From contig JAKZAN010000004.1 of assembly GCA_023053545.1 (NCBI GenBank), forward strand, positions 3,968,001 through 4,032,000: a DNA stretch of 64,000 bases, read 5' to 3'. This DNA comes from Lepidurus packardi (taxonomy: Eukaryota > Arthropoda > Branchiopoda > Notostraca > Triopsidae). Position 1 is the stretch's first letter; each line of letters begins with the position of its first letter. The notes beneath the pieces were generated by a model, which did no database searches, was not told the origin of the DNA, and saw only the letters and a program-made list of their open reading frames with translations. Shown here piece after piece: positions 49,301-61,300 of this stretch. Position numbers and translations under genes: made by a program.

Positions 49301-52300
49301 GTTCAGTCGGAAGGAATTCATTGTTCCTTTTGCATAGTAGCCAGTACTGTCTAGGAATGGGGGGAAAGAGTGGGAAACAAATTCTTGTATAGGGTACTAA
49401 ACGCCTTGTCTTTGAAAGCTTGTTGTTGTTCTTTTGCTACTAAGGGGAAAAAACCTTGGATTTTCTCGAGTATTACACGTAAGGGTCGTTAAGACCTGAA
49501 AGCTCGTTCCAATCCTACGTAGTATTCCTTCTTTTAGTTCTTAACGAGACAAGATATTCACTTTCTTTTAACGTTTTATAGACCCTTAACTACTGAGTAA
49601 TTAAAAAAAATTATGAAACTGCACTTTCTCGGCTCTTTTTCCATGATAAACGCAGTTAGAAGAGAAATTCCGAATATATATAAGTAGTGCGCAGGCGCAA
49701 GAAGGGCTCTATTAGTAAGTAACAGCCAACGTGGCTAAAGAGAATTGTGTACTACGCAAGAAGAAGCAAGAGCAGCTGCAATCATGTACAGAAAAGCGAA
49801 AAGAACGTTTTCCATGACAAAAGGAGGAAAATCAAGGCCGGTTTAACCAGCGCCAAAGGTTAGATAGAGATGAAAAAACCATGAAGTAAAGCGAGTAGAG
49901 TTGATCGTCTATTATGCCGTTTCTGGGGTTGTTCTGGTGGGCTATGGAGCGTAGCGAACATGGCCTCGCAGCATCTAACTATAACCGACCCCAAATGGGT
50001 TCCTAATAACCGGCCTACGCCATAGACAAGACAAGACAGCAGACACGCGGACTTATGACTACATTATTATTTATGCTAGCTCCACAGAGCTTCAGTTACA
50101 TATGAGAAGCCGAAGCCTTATATGGCTTAGACCTTGTTTAGTACTGCTATAGCATGGCGTCTTTTTGTCTTGTTCTTTATTCTCTTTCTTATTCATTACT
50201 CTTGCCTTAATCCTACCTACTGATGGGATACATTTAGGTATATGTAAAAAAAAAGTCTGCATTTTCTCCTTGCTAAAAAAAGGTCCGTATGTGCCCTATT
50301 ATTTATGTTGTTTTGCCTTTTTATGTTACTCCTCGGGTCATGAGTCATAGAAACCAAGCTATTGTTGCCGGGTTTTCCACTTGCCTGAGAACTGTAAATG
50401 TGCACCTGACGGAGTTTTTAAGTTTAAAGCTGGGATAATCTGATGAGTATTGCATGGAGAAGAGACAACAAAATGAGGAAGTTATTGTGTGTGGGTTTTT
50501 TTACCTGAATTGACGGACTTTGAAAGGTTGGGGCGTAAATCGTGTTGTGCAGAGGCATAAATTTTCTTGGGTTTTTTTTTTTTTTTTTTTTTTACGCCGA
50601 AAAGGAACACTATAGGTTACACCTGGTTTGAGGTGGACCGTTTGTCATTCGTTTTTACTAAAAAGACGTGTCCTGCCGTGAGAGATATCTCAGCTTGATT
50701 GAGCAGCTTTTCTGATACACCTAGTAACATGGCTTGCGTGAGTTTAATACCGGTTATCTTGCACTTGTGGAAGATATCGTATACCTCTGCATCCACGGGG
50801 CAAGTATATCAAATTACCAAACCAGTGAAGAAGAATTCGCTAGACGTTATGTAATAATCCTCATAAATAATCCTCTTAGTAAGTAATTTTGTAATAATAG
50901 TGTATTATAATGAATAATAATTCTAATAATACATATATAGAGTTTGTGTAATAACTCGTCGCTTCTGAATTTCTGAATCCAAAATGTATACTCTCATTCG
51001 AACGTGACAAAAGAATTAAGGTTTACAGTGTGTGGATGCCTGAACCAGGCAAAAAGTACTTTGTTCACAATTTTTGCGTAGTTTCTTCAGTTTATTGGGG
51101 AATACATTCTATTTTCTTTTGGCCAAGGAGGCATTTCACTTTTATGTGTTACAGCAATCTTCCAATGGTTTCTTTCAGTACTTTTTCATAGGCCGTAAAA
51201 CACAAACTGAAAGGGTTAAACTTGATATGTGACCCCCTCTTGTGGTTTTGAGGCGTGGAATGTTGTGCTCGAGCTCATCTTTTGTTATTAGAGACTGTAT
51301 AATTAGAGACCAGACTGAGTTTTGTATGCATGTGTGTGAGAGAGGGAGGGAGAAAAGTGGAGTGAGTGCGTGTGCTTTTATCCCATTTTTTAAAAAAGTT
51401 TCTAAACGTCCCATAACTCAAGCTTTCATTTGTGGGTTTTTCTTTCTTTCTCATTGTAGGGTTGATTACGACCACAGGACGGCGTTTGGATCGTGAAACC
51501 CAACCGGAGCATATCTTAGAGGCAAGTATAATTTTTACTCTAAAAAATTGATCTGGATCTGCAGGGTTTTCGACTTTTTTTCTATATGAAGAGGCATCGT
51601 TTGAGAGACTTAGGAGTTACATTCACGTTTCCGTTGCGTGTTAAGAGACTTCCACAGGATGGATATTTCCTCAGAAAAGAACTGATGGGCTTTGAGAATA
51701 TCGTTCTCACCTGCTTGCCGGTGTGTCCAATCAGATTAGAAGCAATCGAGAGCCTGTAGACCTAATTTTTTTCTTCTTTCTGGGAAACAGACGACTTTTT
51801 CTGCTCCGTAATGCAATTGTAATATTCTTTTTTTTTTTTTTCTTTTGCAAGGGTTTCAAGTTTTTTGAAAAGGAATCACTGATCAAAAAGAGGAAACGTT
51901 AATCTAAATTCCGTAACGATTTTCTAATGGTTATAGCTCTAAATGAGACCTTCGGGGAAAAAATAGTTAGCGAATGTGTAGTGTTTACTTGTGGTTTGCT
52001 TGGTCTTTTCAAGACGGGGTATAAAGCGTCGAAATTAGGGGGCTTGCTGTATAGGAATAAGCGTGTGTGTAGGTGATTGGCGTAAAACCCTTCGTTCTTA
52101 GCGGGAGAAACCGTGATAAAATCTATCAAGCAATAACTACCACCTTGGCTGGCCTTTTTGAGGTACCAATGTGGCCTGAGGTGGTTATAGCCAAACAGCA
52201 ATACTTATTTGGTATGATTATATGGAATCGTTGTGCTGATCACGAATGGAAATGCGATCAGTTTTTTTCCATCTCTTTTTGATTGGGCGTTCATGACTCG

Positions 52301-55300
52301 GAGACTATTTTTTTATTGTATTTCTTTTCCCCCAGAAAAAAAAGGTTATTGGGACAGGAGAGGGAAAAAAGCACTTCAGCTGCAGTTATTGAGCAAGTTC
52401 TCTTGTTCGTAAAAGTTTTTTGTTTAATTTCTTTTCAGAAGATTATTGTTTTTTTTTTTTTTCCCGAAATAATTGGGAGCACAACGTTGATATTTCCGTA
52501 AACGATGATGCCCTGGGTACAAATGATGTCATAAGCTAGTTAACTGTCTTTGTAGACGTTTCGAGTAGTTTGTAATTTTTTCGTTATTTTTAGACTTTTT
52601 GTTAAAATTGGCGCGACTTTTAATGAAATTCGGAGGTACAATTCTCGTGTTGGGCAGTAGCTTAAAACTTGTAAGCGCAGATGTGCGTTGGCTTGTCGCT
52701 AGAAGGATTTTGACCGGCTTTTATTGTTAGAAAGCTGTTCCGACAAAAACCTTCTCCAGAATCCTAAAGGATCTTTATCGCCAGGTTGATTTCTTTCCTT
52801 GTTTTTGGCTCTTATTTTTGTTATTTTTTTCTTGGGGGAGGGGGGAGTGATATTGTGTATATAAAATTATCTTGGAAGAAAATCGCGCCCCGTCTTTTGC
52901 TGTCCTTGTGTCTTCTGTTGCCTTTTCTTGCTAACTTGGTGATGTTTTTGTCTCGTACCATGTGTTCACGACTCTGGAAGATCTTTTTTCCCCGTTTGGC
53001 CATACACAGGAACATGCTGGAGTCTAAAAAGCCTTATAGGATTCCATAGACACAGCAAAGTCTTTCCGGTTGAAGGGAGGAAGATACACAGGACTTTTTT
53101 TTTTCTTCCCAGTTTTAGTATTTGCTGAAAATCTTTCCTCCAAGAAAAAGAGGATTTCTTTCATTTGAGGGGTTTTCGCCTAGGGAGAGATCAATACATG
53201 GCGAACCATAAGTAGTGTTTATGCAGATGATGTAAAAGCTATTGTTGAAAAGTTGCGAGATGAAACGAGTTGCGGATAAAAACTTGGAAGAACTGGGGGG
53301 GGGGGGGGGAGCCTTGTTGGGTTTTTAGAGGCTGTGAAAGCTGTGGGAATCTTGCCAAGTGGCATATGTGGGAGGGTCCATTGATTGGGAGCACAGGTTT
53401 TTTTCCAGAATATTTTTATGTGCTGTGGAACATTTAAAGTCGCTGTCGCGGGTTTATTTTTGTTTAACCTTGTATGCGCTTCGCTCATGTTTTTTCTCCC
53501 AAGGTGCCAATTAAGGATTGTTTGAGCCTAATTGGGATTAAGCTTTGTAATTGCGCGAGACTAAACGGAGAGCAGAAGGCGTAGAAATGGCGTGATGTGA
53601 CAGCAATGCAGTTGTTCTGATTCCTAACTTGGCAATCAGAGCGAAGCCACATCGAATTTAGATATTGGGTTTCAGCGCACCGTGAAAGTAAATATCGAAG
53701 TGAAAGAAACCGAAGGAGACATTTTTCTGTCTTGGTCTTTTTTATTTCCTTTTTTTTTCTCCTGAACTCTCAATGTGTAAAAACCTTTGTTACTGTAGCC
53801 AGATATCCTTTGAGACATGCTTTTGGGTACGAAACGCTGACGCTTTGAAGGCAAATTACTTGACAACTTTCCATTGAATAAGTGAACCAATTCTCATTGT
53901 TGCGTTGCTTTTCCTTGCAGGTAACGGTGAGCGACAGTGGCGAACCGGCTTTGTCTTCCAGTACGCGGGTGGTAGTCGAAGTTATCGATGTCAATGATAA
54001 CGCCCCGGAGTTTTTGGAACGGTTCTACAAAGTCCAGGTCCCGGCGACTAACCTGGAAACGGAATCGTCAGCGCTTCCCATGGAAGATACTGAATTGGCT
54101 ATTACTCAGGTAAACGTTCTACAAAACACACAATAAAAAAGACGTCCTTTTGGTTAATAGAGAAGGTTATTGATTGGCGCTTCGGGGAAATTCATATGAC
54201 GAGCGCAGAGCTCCGGGTCGAACTTGCATGGAATAGATTATACACTCAAGTTACTTTGATAACTTTTTTTCCCTGAGTAGAGAAAGGCAATTAGGCGCAA
54301 AGGTAAGAATTTTCTTGGGGTGGCACCAAAACGCACCTGCACGACCAACTTTTTATTCTTATTCTTAGTATTACAGTACGATAGCTTTCGGCAACAGGCC
54401 AAGTTTTTTAACTGTATTCTTTTATGGAAGAAAAAATAAGGTCAAAAAAGGAAAACTGCTTTTTGGCGGTTTTGGTTCACTTTTGCTCGATAGTTTAAGG
54501 AGATGGATGCTCTTGAGTTGCTATGCCAGTTTCCAGTGACTTGACACTTGAACTTGTGTGGATTTTGAGGAAGCATGAAAAGCAGCGCATCTCATCGGCG
54601 TTCGTTTCAGAGTTCGGATTTGCACAGAAGGAGAATAGGAGACTTGCATTTTGGTCTTTGGGGACGTAAAAGCGGCTAAAGTTAGGAGGAGAAAGAGGAT
54701 TCTGGCGCCGATTAGCAACTGAAATACTGGACACCACAACTCGAGGATTGTTTCTTTTTTTTAAGTAATACTCATCCGAGAGCATACATAACACCGCTTG
54801 CTAGGACGCGTGTCGTCTGTAACCCGTGGTTATAACCTCTACTCTTTTTCTTGAAGTCCTCATTTCGCTAATGGCAAATGATAGACGAGTCTTTGGCTCC
54901 ATTACAACGTGCGGATATGCAAGACTGGCGGCTATAGAACGTTTGGTCCAGACAGATAGTAATAGGATCAATGTTACTTACGCAATGGAGTGGAGTTATA
55001 TCTCTAATCTTTGATTGTACCCAGTAGGATTAGAATGTGTGGTATTGTCTCTATGAAAAGATATCGCCTCGTAGTTGTTGTTGAAAAAGGATATGTGAAC
55101 ATTCTAAGATATGGCAGTAGTTAATAAATTATTGATTAATTACAATAAGCTCTACTTCTGAAATTATTCTAGAAAAAGTTTTAATTTTACCAATTTTAAT
55201 TGTGTTTTATTGGCCCAACCATAATTTAATAGTATATTTGTGGTTACAAATGTTACTTACACAAACTTAACTGTGCAGTTATATTATTAGAAGATAGACT

Positions 55301-58300
55301 TTATAAGAATTACAGTAACAGGAATAAATAGAAGAATTGTAGTCAAACTTAAATTTGAGAGTGTGGTGTTCTTGCTAAATTAATCGTTGGGTTTGAACAT
55401 TACTACTTTTTCTAACAGTTTATCGTAGTATGCTTGTTGTTGTGATTTTCTAACTCAATTCAACGCCTTTGATGATAGTGATATATGTAGTTTTACAAGT
55501 TTCAGTGGTAAACTGCCCTAAGTTATCCATTTATATTGTAAAGTCACCGTTGGATTTTGATTTTAGAATTATTTATTGACGTAAAAGTTACCAGCAAATA
55601 CGTTTTAATTTATAAATTGGTACATTTAAATAGTGGATTATTTTGTACTCGGAAAAGCTTACATTGTTGCGATGTTAACCTTATTGCAAATTATTGTCAG
55701 ACTTAAAATCTGTTGAGTATTCCGTCATCTTCGAGCATGGAAGGCCTTATTGTGCACAAACTTATGTTGCCAGTGCTACATATTTTCTTTAAACAGAAAG
55801 AAATCAAGACAGAAAATTCTGCATATTATAAAAGCGGGTTAAAAACAAGTAAAGTGCCGGTTTACGCTGAAAAAGCGACTGTGTGGTCTGAATTTCGCCA
55901 TCGTGCCCGAAACCGTAGCTTATTATGATGTGAATTCCCAAATTTTTCTGGAACAATTAAAGTATTTACGTTTGAGAAGTAGTGTTAGGAAGCGTTGAGG
56001 TACAAATTGGCCTTCGTCTGGGAACGAAACCTCCTATTGTTTACAGGCTTGCTAAACGTTGTATACATATGGAGCAATTCTTACCCTGTGCGAAGTGCTC
56101 AGTTAGGCGTATTTTTTTCTCTCTCTTCTTGCCAGTTAGCAATGCCGAAAGCGTTGAAGTGAAGTTGAAGCCCTATTGTCCAGCCAATTGAAGCTTATTA
56201 AAAGTTATTAGCGAATCGCTTAAGAGACGTTCTGGTACGACTTTAATGAGAAACGATTTTACAGTTTAACGAAGGAGCGGTCTAAATAGGGATTCTTTCT
56301 TTTGCTAAGGCAGTTATTATCGTTGAAGTTTGAATTGTTTGAAGGTCTATTTCACCGACATATAGTGTTCATTAGTAAGAGAAACCCTCGTATTTGCAAG
56401 TTTTAATGCTTGAGATTCGCGTTTTGGGGCATGTAATTAACAGATGAGCGAGCCGACCGAATCGGATTTTACCAGCAACAATGAAACTTGGACGACTTTT
56501 GATGTCCTAGTCCATAATTTGGACCAGTTACGACCTGTGTTCAGGGTAAGACATCAACCATAAATGTGTTTCTCTACAAAGTAATACCACTCTGTGTCAA
56601 TGTGACTATCTGCCAGACAGCCAAAAAAAGAGTACAGAGCAAACGACCATCATTGTATAGGCATGGCATGAAAGTTAAAATGCACTAGACGTGACACGTT
56701 TGGGGGTATATCCGTTTCGTTTTCCCTTTGCATGCAACGTTGTTGGCATGAAATTGTTATTGTTGGGCTCGTTTTTAACAGCAATCGTGTTTAAGTTCTT
56801 AATAGTTAGAGAAGGGACGAAGTCTGCACGATGTGTAAGCTTGGATGTTTATACTGTTTGTTCTCAAGGGGGAATTGTCCATTAACAGGGAAAAAAAAGT
56901 TCTTGTGGACCTTCCTAGTCTTTACTTTTCGCTTTCTTGACGTGGAGACAAGGAAAAACGAAACCGAGTCCTTGGCGCTTGCTCTGGTTGTGTGGTATTT
57001 AATTAAAAGAGAGAGAGAGCTAATTCGGGGGGTACCCTCTTTCCTTTTTCTCGCGTGTTTACATTTTAGGTTGTTGCGTTTGATCGCGATGATGGCGCTA
57101 ATGCGGAACTCGAGTACAGTTTGATGGAAGCCCAGAAGCTGCAAGGCCGTTTCAAAATCCATCCCCGCACCGGCGTTATTTACTGCACCCGTAGTCTGGC
57201 TCCTGGCCAAGAATTCCCGTTTAATGTGAGTAGACCAGTCCTTACATTCCACACATGCTACCCCCCCCCCCCCCCTCAAGAAAAAATAATAATAATAATA
57301 AATAAATAGAAAAATGAGAATAATCCAAACCAGACATGTCAAAAAAGTTTTTAATAATGCAGTTTGACCTTTTATTTTTTACCAAGGCGAAATGAATTTT
57401 AATTTTGGAGAGGGCAATTTTAGGAGAAAAAATAAGAATGTATACACATAGCTTAAGCCCAGATGTGTTATTTCTGTTAAAGAAAGATCGAAGTGTAGAG
57501 GAGTGCGTTTGGTTCGTAGGGGAGAAAGATTCTTGAAATAGATTTTGTTAGTCTGACGGAAAGTTTTAAGAAAATGGAATCAAAGATGGCAGGACTTGGG
57601 TGGGAATTTTATTTTGGTATATTTGGTGTTGCCGTGTAGTGTAGTTTTCTTCGCGAGAAACACTGTATTCCTATGTATTCCTTGTTTTCATTTTTTTGTG
57701 AGCAGGTTCGAGCGACAGACAATGGAACACCCAGCAAAAGTGGCACTGCTCGAGTGTCCTTATCGGTTTTGGCGTTGCCAAACATCGTCGTTTCTTCTCA
57801 TGAACCCGTTTTGAGTTCAGAGAGCAATCGAAAAGCAGTTTTAATGGAAACGGATCCTATCGGCCATTCTGTGGCCTTCATCATAGCCCAAGATGAGGAT
57901 GGGGACCCCATTTATTACGCTATCGTGGGTAAGTTTGAAGACTCGTAAATTGCGAGCCCTAAGAATAAAACTAAAATGATAAACGGAGTTTAAAAAAGGG
58001 AAATTTTGGAGCTGAAATTATTATTTTTAAATACATAAACTGCATTTGCAGACTTTCCTCGCCCCAGTTACTTTTAAAGTTTAAAGAGTACTTCAATTGT
58101 ACATCCAAAAAGTATTTTCCATGCCAAAATGTTGGGGAAAAGAGGAAATTATATTTGAGCTTTTGTAACTTTGGGTTGGAATTTGCTTTTCCCCTGCACT
58201 TCTGTCATGGTTGCTTTAGTAACTTGTAAGATAGCTTTCTTTTTCCATGAAAGCCACTTGATATGCTATTTAGAGCTAGTTATAAGTTATAGTGCTTATC

Positions 58301-61300
58301 AAGCTTACCGTCAATTGACTCGTTTGAAGTGGGGGAAAAGCTTTCCGCTTTAGTTAGATTTCGCCCTGTTGGGTAAATCTTGAGGTAAAATGGAGCTAAA
58401 ATGTGCGGGATTTTGTAAAAATACCTTTTTTTATTATGGATAAAGGGATGAATTAAGGTTGTGAAACTTGCCGGAGAGAGGAAGCTGAATTTGTTTCTTG
58501 TTGTCACTAGGGGGAAACGAGGGCGACAAGTTTGGAATTAACATCAACACTGGGAAAGTTTATCTGGCTCAGATGGTGGACTGGGAGACGCAAGCTGTAT
58601 ACCATCTGAATATTAGCATCACTGACGGAATTTTCACCATCTTTACGCAGGTGAGTTTTGAACGAATCTCTTGAAGGGGTGGAATATTACTGCAGGAATA
58701 AGGAATCTAGCGATCTACGTCTGTTGATTTATACACTCGATCTTTATTTTCGAAGTATGTCTAATTAAACTTTGATTTGTTTTCGTACGAAAAACGAGCA
58801 CATGTGTGGGGAAACTAGAACTAGCTGAGTAGACTTTATCCAGCAATAACTGTTAAAACGGAAACGAAAAGATTCTATCTCTGATGGTTCTGAGCAAATA
58901 ATTTCTGACAGATCGATCTTAACTGTTTTGAGTGATTTTTTAGTTTGAGTTTGGGTCAAAACGGATCTTTTAAAATAGATCTTGTACTCCAAAATATAAA
59001 TAATTCTTCTAGCAGGGGAATCTTAAGTGTAATCGTCTCTAAAACGTTGTTTATCCCATGGAGAAGTTAGTTGGACGATTTTAGAAAGACAAGAAAGAAG
59101 AAAAACGGAGAAGTTCAGTTGACTAGCCCCATAAAAAGGCGTCTAAAGGTTCTACTTTCAAGTGCGATAAATAGCTAAGCATTACCAGCCAATGTCCCAG
59201 GGAAATGGGGCGATAAGTTGGCTACCTCATACGAGAATCCTTGCTCGGGTTGGCTTTTGGCTTCTCTGAGGAAAAATCGCTTACTATCAGTTCGGGAATC
59301 AGGTGGCAGTTTAGATATTTTCAGCACGATATATCCCAAACCCTTTTTCTATTTTTCTTTTATGTCTTTCTGGAGATAAAGAGTATGGGTCAGTTAAGCT
59401 TTTTCATTACTTGCAGCGTTTATTTCACCAGGCAGGGAAAATCGAAAGCTTTTCTTGTTTATATATTTAAGTATAAACTTGTTAATAACAATTTTGGCTC
59501 CTGTTGCTTCACAGTTGGAAGTAAGCGTGATGGACGTGAATGATCATACCCCAGTCTTTTCCCGCTCGCTGTACAATGTTAATGTGTCCGAAAATGTGGA
59601 AGTTGGCACGGAAATTCTGCAATTAGCGGCCACGGACGAAGACCAAGACAAGCGCGTGTTTTACGCCATACATGGTGCCGCAAGTCCGGTATCCTTACGC
59701 AAGTTTAAAGTCGATTCCACCAAAGGAACCATTACCGTGGCCGAGAAGCTCGACAGGTAACTGTATTATCCATTAATTCCTTAAGTGTAAAAGACTTCAG
59801 AGGGTGGCGGGGATATCCCAAGCTTCCTCACACCCAAAATTGTTTGAGAGAGCTGGACGAAAAGTTCGTAAAGCCGGATTAATGAGTTTTTAAGGCTGTA
59901 AGGGGAAAGTGGTTATGACTGTGGGCGCTTCTTTGTTACAGGGAAATGATGAGCGAGCATGTTCTAACAGTGTTAGTCAAAGACCAAGGCACACCTTCCA
60001 ATCGCAATTACGCCAGAGTACATATCATTGTCCAAGACAACAATGACCATGCACCGGAATTTCTAACCGACCTTATCCAAGTCCGAGTTTTTGAAACGGC
60101 CGCTGTGGGCTCGCTAGTCGCTAATATGATGGCGTGGGACCGTGATCGCGGTTCCAATGCTCGCATTACTTATTCCATCGGCTCAGGTAACAAGAGAAAG
60201 ACTAAAGAAAAAATAAAGATACGGGAAAAGCTTGTTTGATACTATTGGCGGGAGATTTTACCTATGTGTAACTTATGTGTTCCTGTTCCGATGGCAGGCA
60301 ATGTGGGTGGCATGTTTACTATTGATCCTGACTCTGGTATGGTTCGTTTGGGACAAGAATTGGACTTGACCCAAGCAAGCGAGTACATGTTGGTCATCAA
60401 TGCCGCGGATGGAGGCAATCCGTCATTGGCTTCCACCTGTCGGGTCCACATAGCCGTTGTCATGGCCGAAAATGATCCCCCGAGGTACAGTGCAATCTTA
60501 TTCTTTACTTTTAGTGTTCCTTTGAAATATGATTAAGACAGAAGCAATGATAGCCATAAAGGTAGTCTAAAATTGTCAGAATTCTTATAAAGCAAACGTA
60601 CCCGCATAATTATGGAAACAGAAGCCGTGAAAATTACTTAGCCTATTGAAGTAAGAAGAATAGGCTTCGTAGCTCGAATTCTTGTCGCTGGGAGTTGTTT
60701 GTTTTTCGCAAGAATATCTTGCGTCTATCATGTATAATAAGAAAGTAGAATAAGCTAGATAAATAAGAAATAATAGATATTTCTGTGCCATGATTGATTC
60801 TAAACTCAATTATTCAAACTAACCAGCTCGTCATGTCAATTTTTGCAAGAAGTAGCAAAACTACGTACCCAGTATAGTTCTATGGATTATGGAGTATTTT
60901 TTTGTCTGATCATTTTCAATTTCCGCACCGAAAAGGATTTTCCGCAAACTTTTATTAAAGTCGACCATGCATAATTCAGTAACATAAACGTGATTGTTTT
61001 CTTTGTTTTCACACGAAAAGAAGACGGGAATTCTTTGAGCAGGATGAAATCGGGCGTCATATCCTAAGGCAACATGAGGGTACCACCACTGGTAAAAGGG
61101 GGATATTGTAGGAGTGTAGGATTTGGGGAAAGGGGGATTATATATGTTATGAGTTGGAATCATCGGGGTATTAAGCGATGGAAATGTTGCTTTTAGATTC
61201 AGCACCAAGGAGTACGGAGCAGATGTCTTTGAAGATGTAGCCCTAGGGACGTTTGTCATCCATGTGGAAGGACGTTCCGCCTCCTCTCTCGCCTACGAGA

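Larger units (their letters stand above)
46142..51459 (+). other. Fat-like intron 3 (5.3 kb)
   Basis: GTAAGA donor, TCATTGTAG acceptor, phase 1. A GC-richer stretch at 46180-46720 includes a short complementary pair (CTTCTGGCCGGAGT near 46201 and ACTCCAGGCCAGAAG near 46393) that could be a small MITE. A C14 run lies at 47280-47293, a TAC/GTA-rich block at 47580-47940, and a T23 run at 50572-50594. A TATATATAAG followed by GCGCAGGCGC (about 49676-49699) resembles TATA plus NRF1 elements. No coding gene recognised. Confidence 0.85.
51522..53920 (+). other. Fat-like intron 4 (2.4 kb)
   Basis: GC-AG, phase 0. Contains a 15-base G run (53295-53309) and T-rich tracts. No gene or clear mobile element seen. 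Confidence 0.85.

Noticed and set aside
56806-57342. 178-codon antisense ORF over exon 6
   Set aside because: Overlaps a confirmed cadherin exon on the other strand and reads through poly-G and AAT repeats as Gly and Tyr runs.
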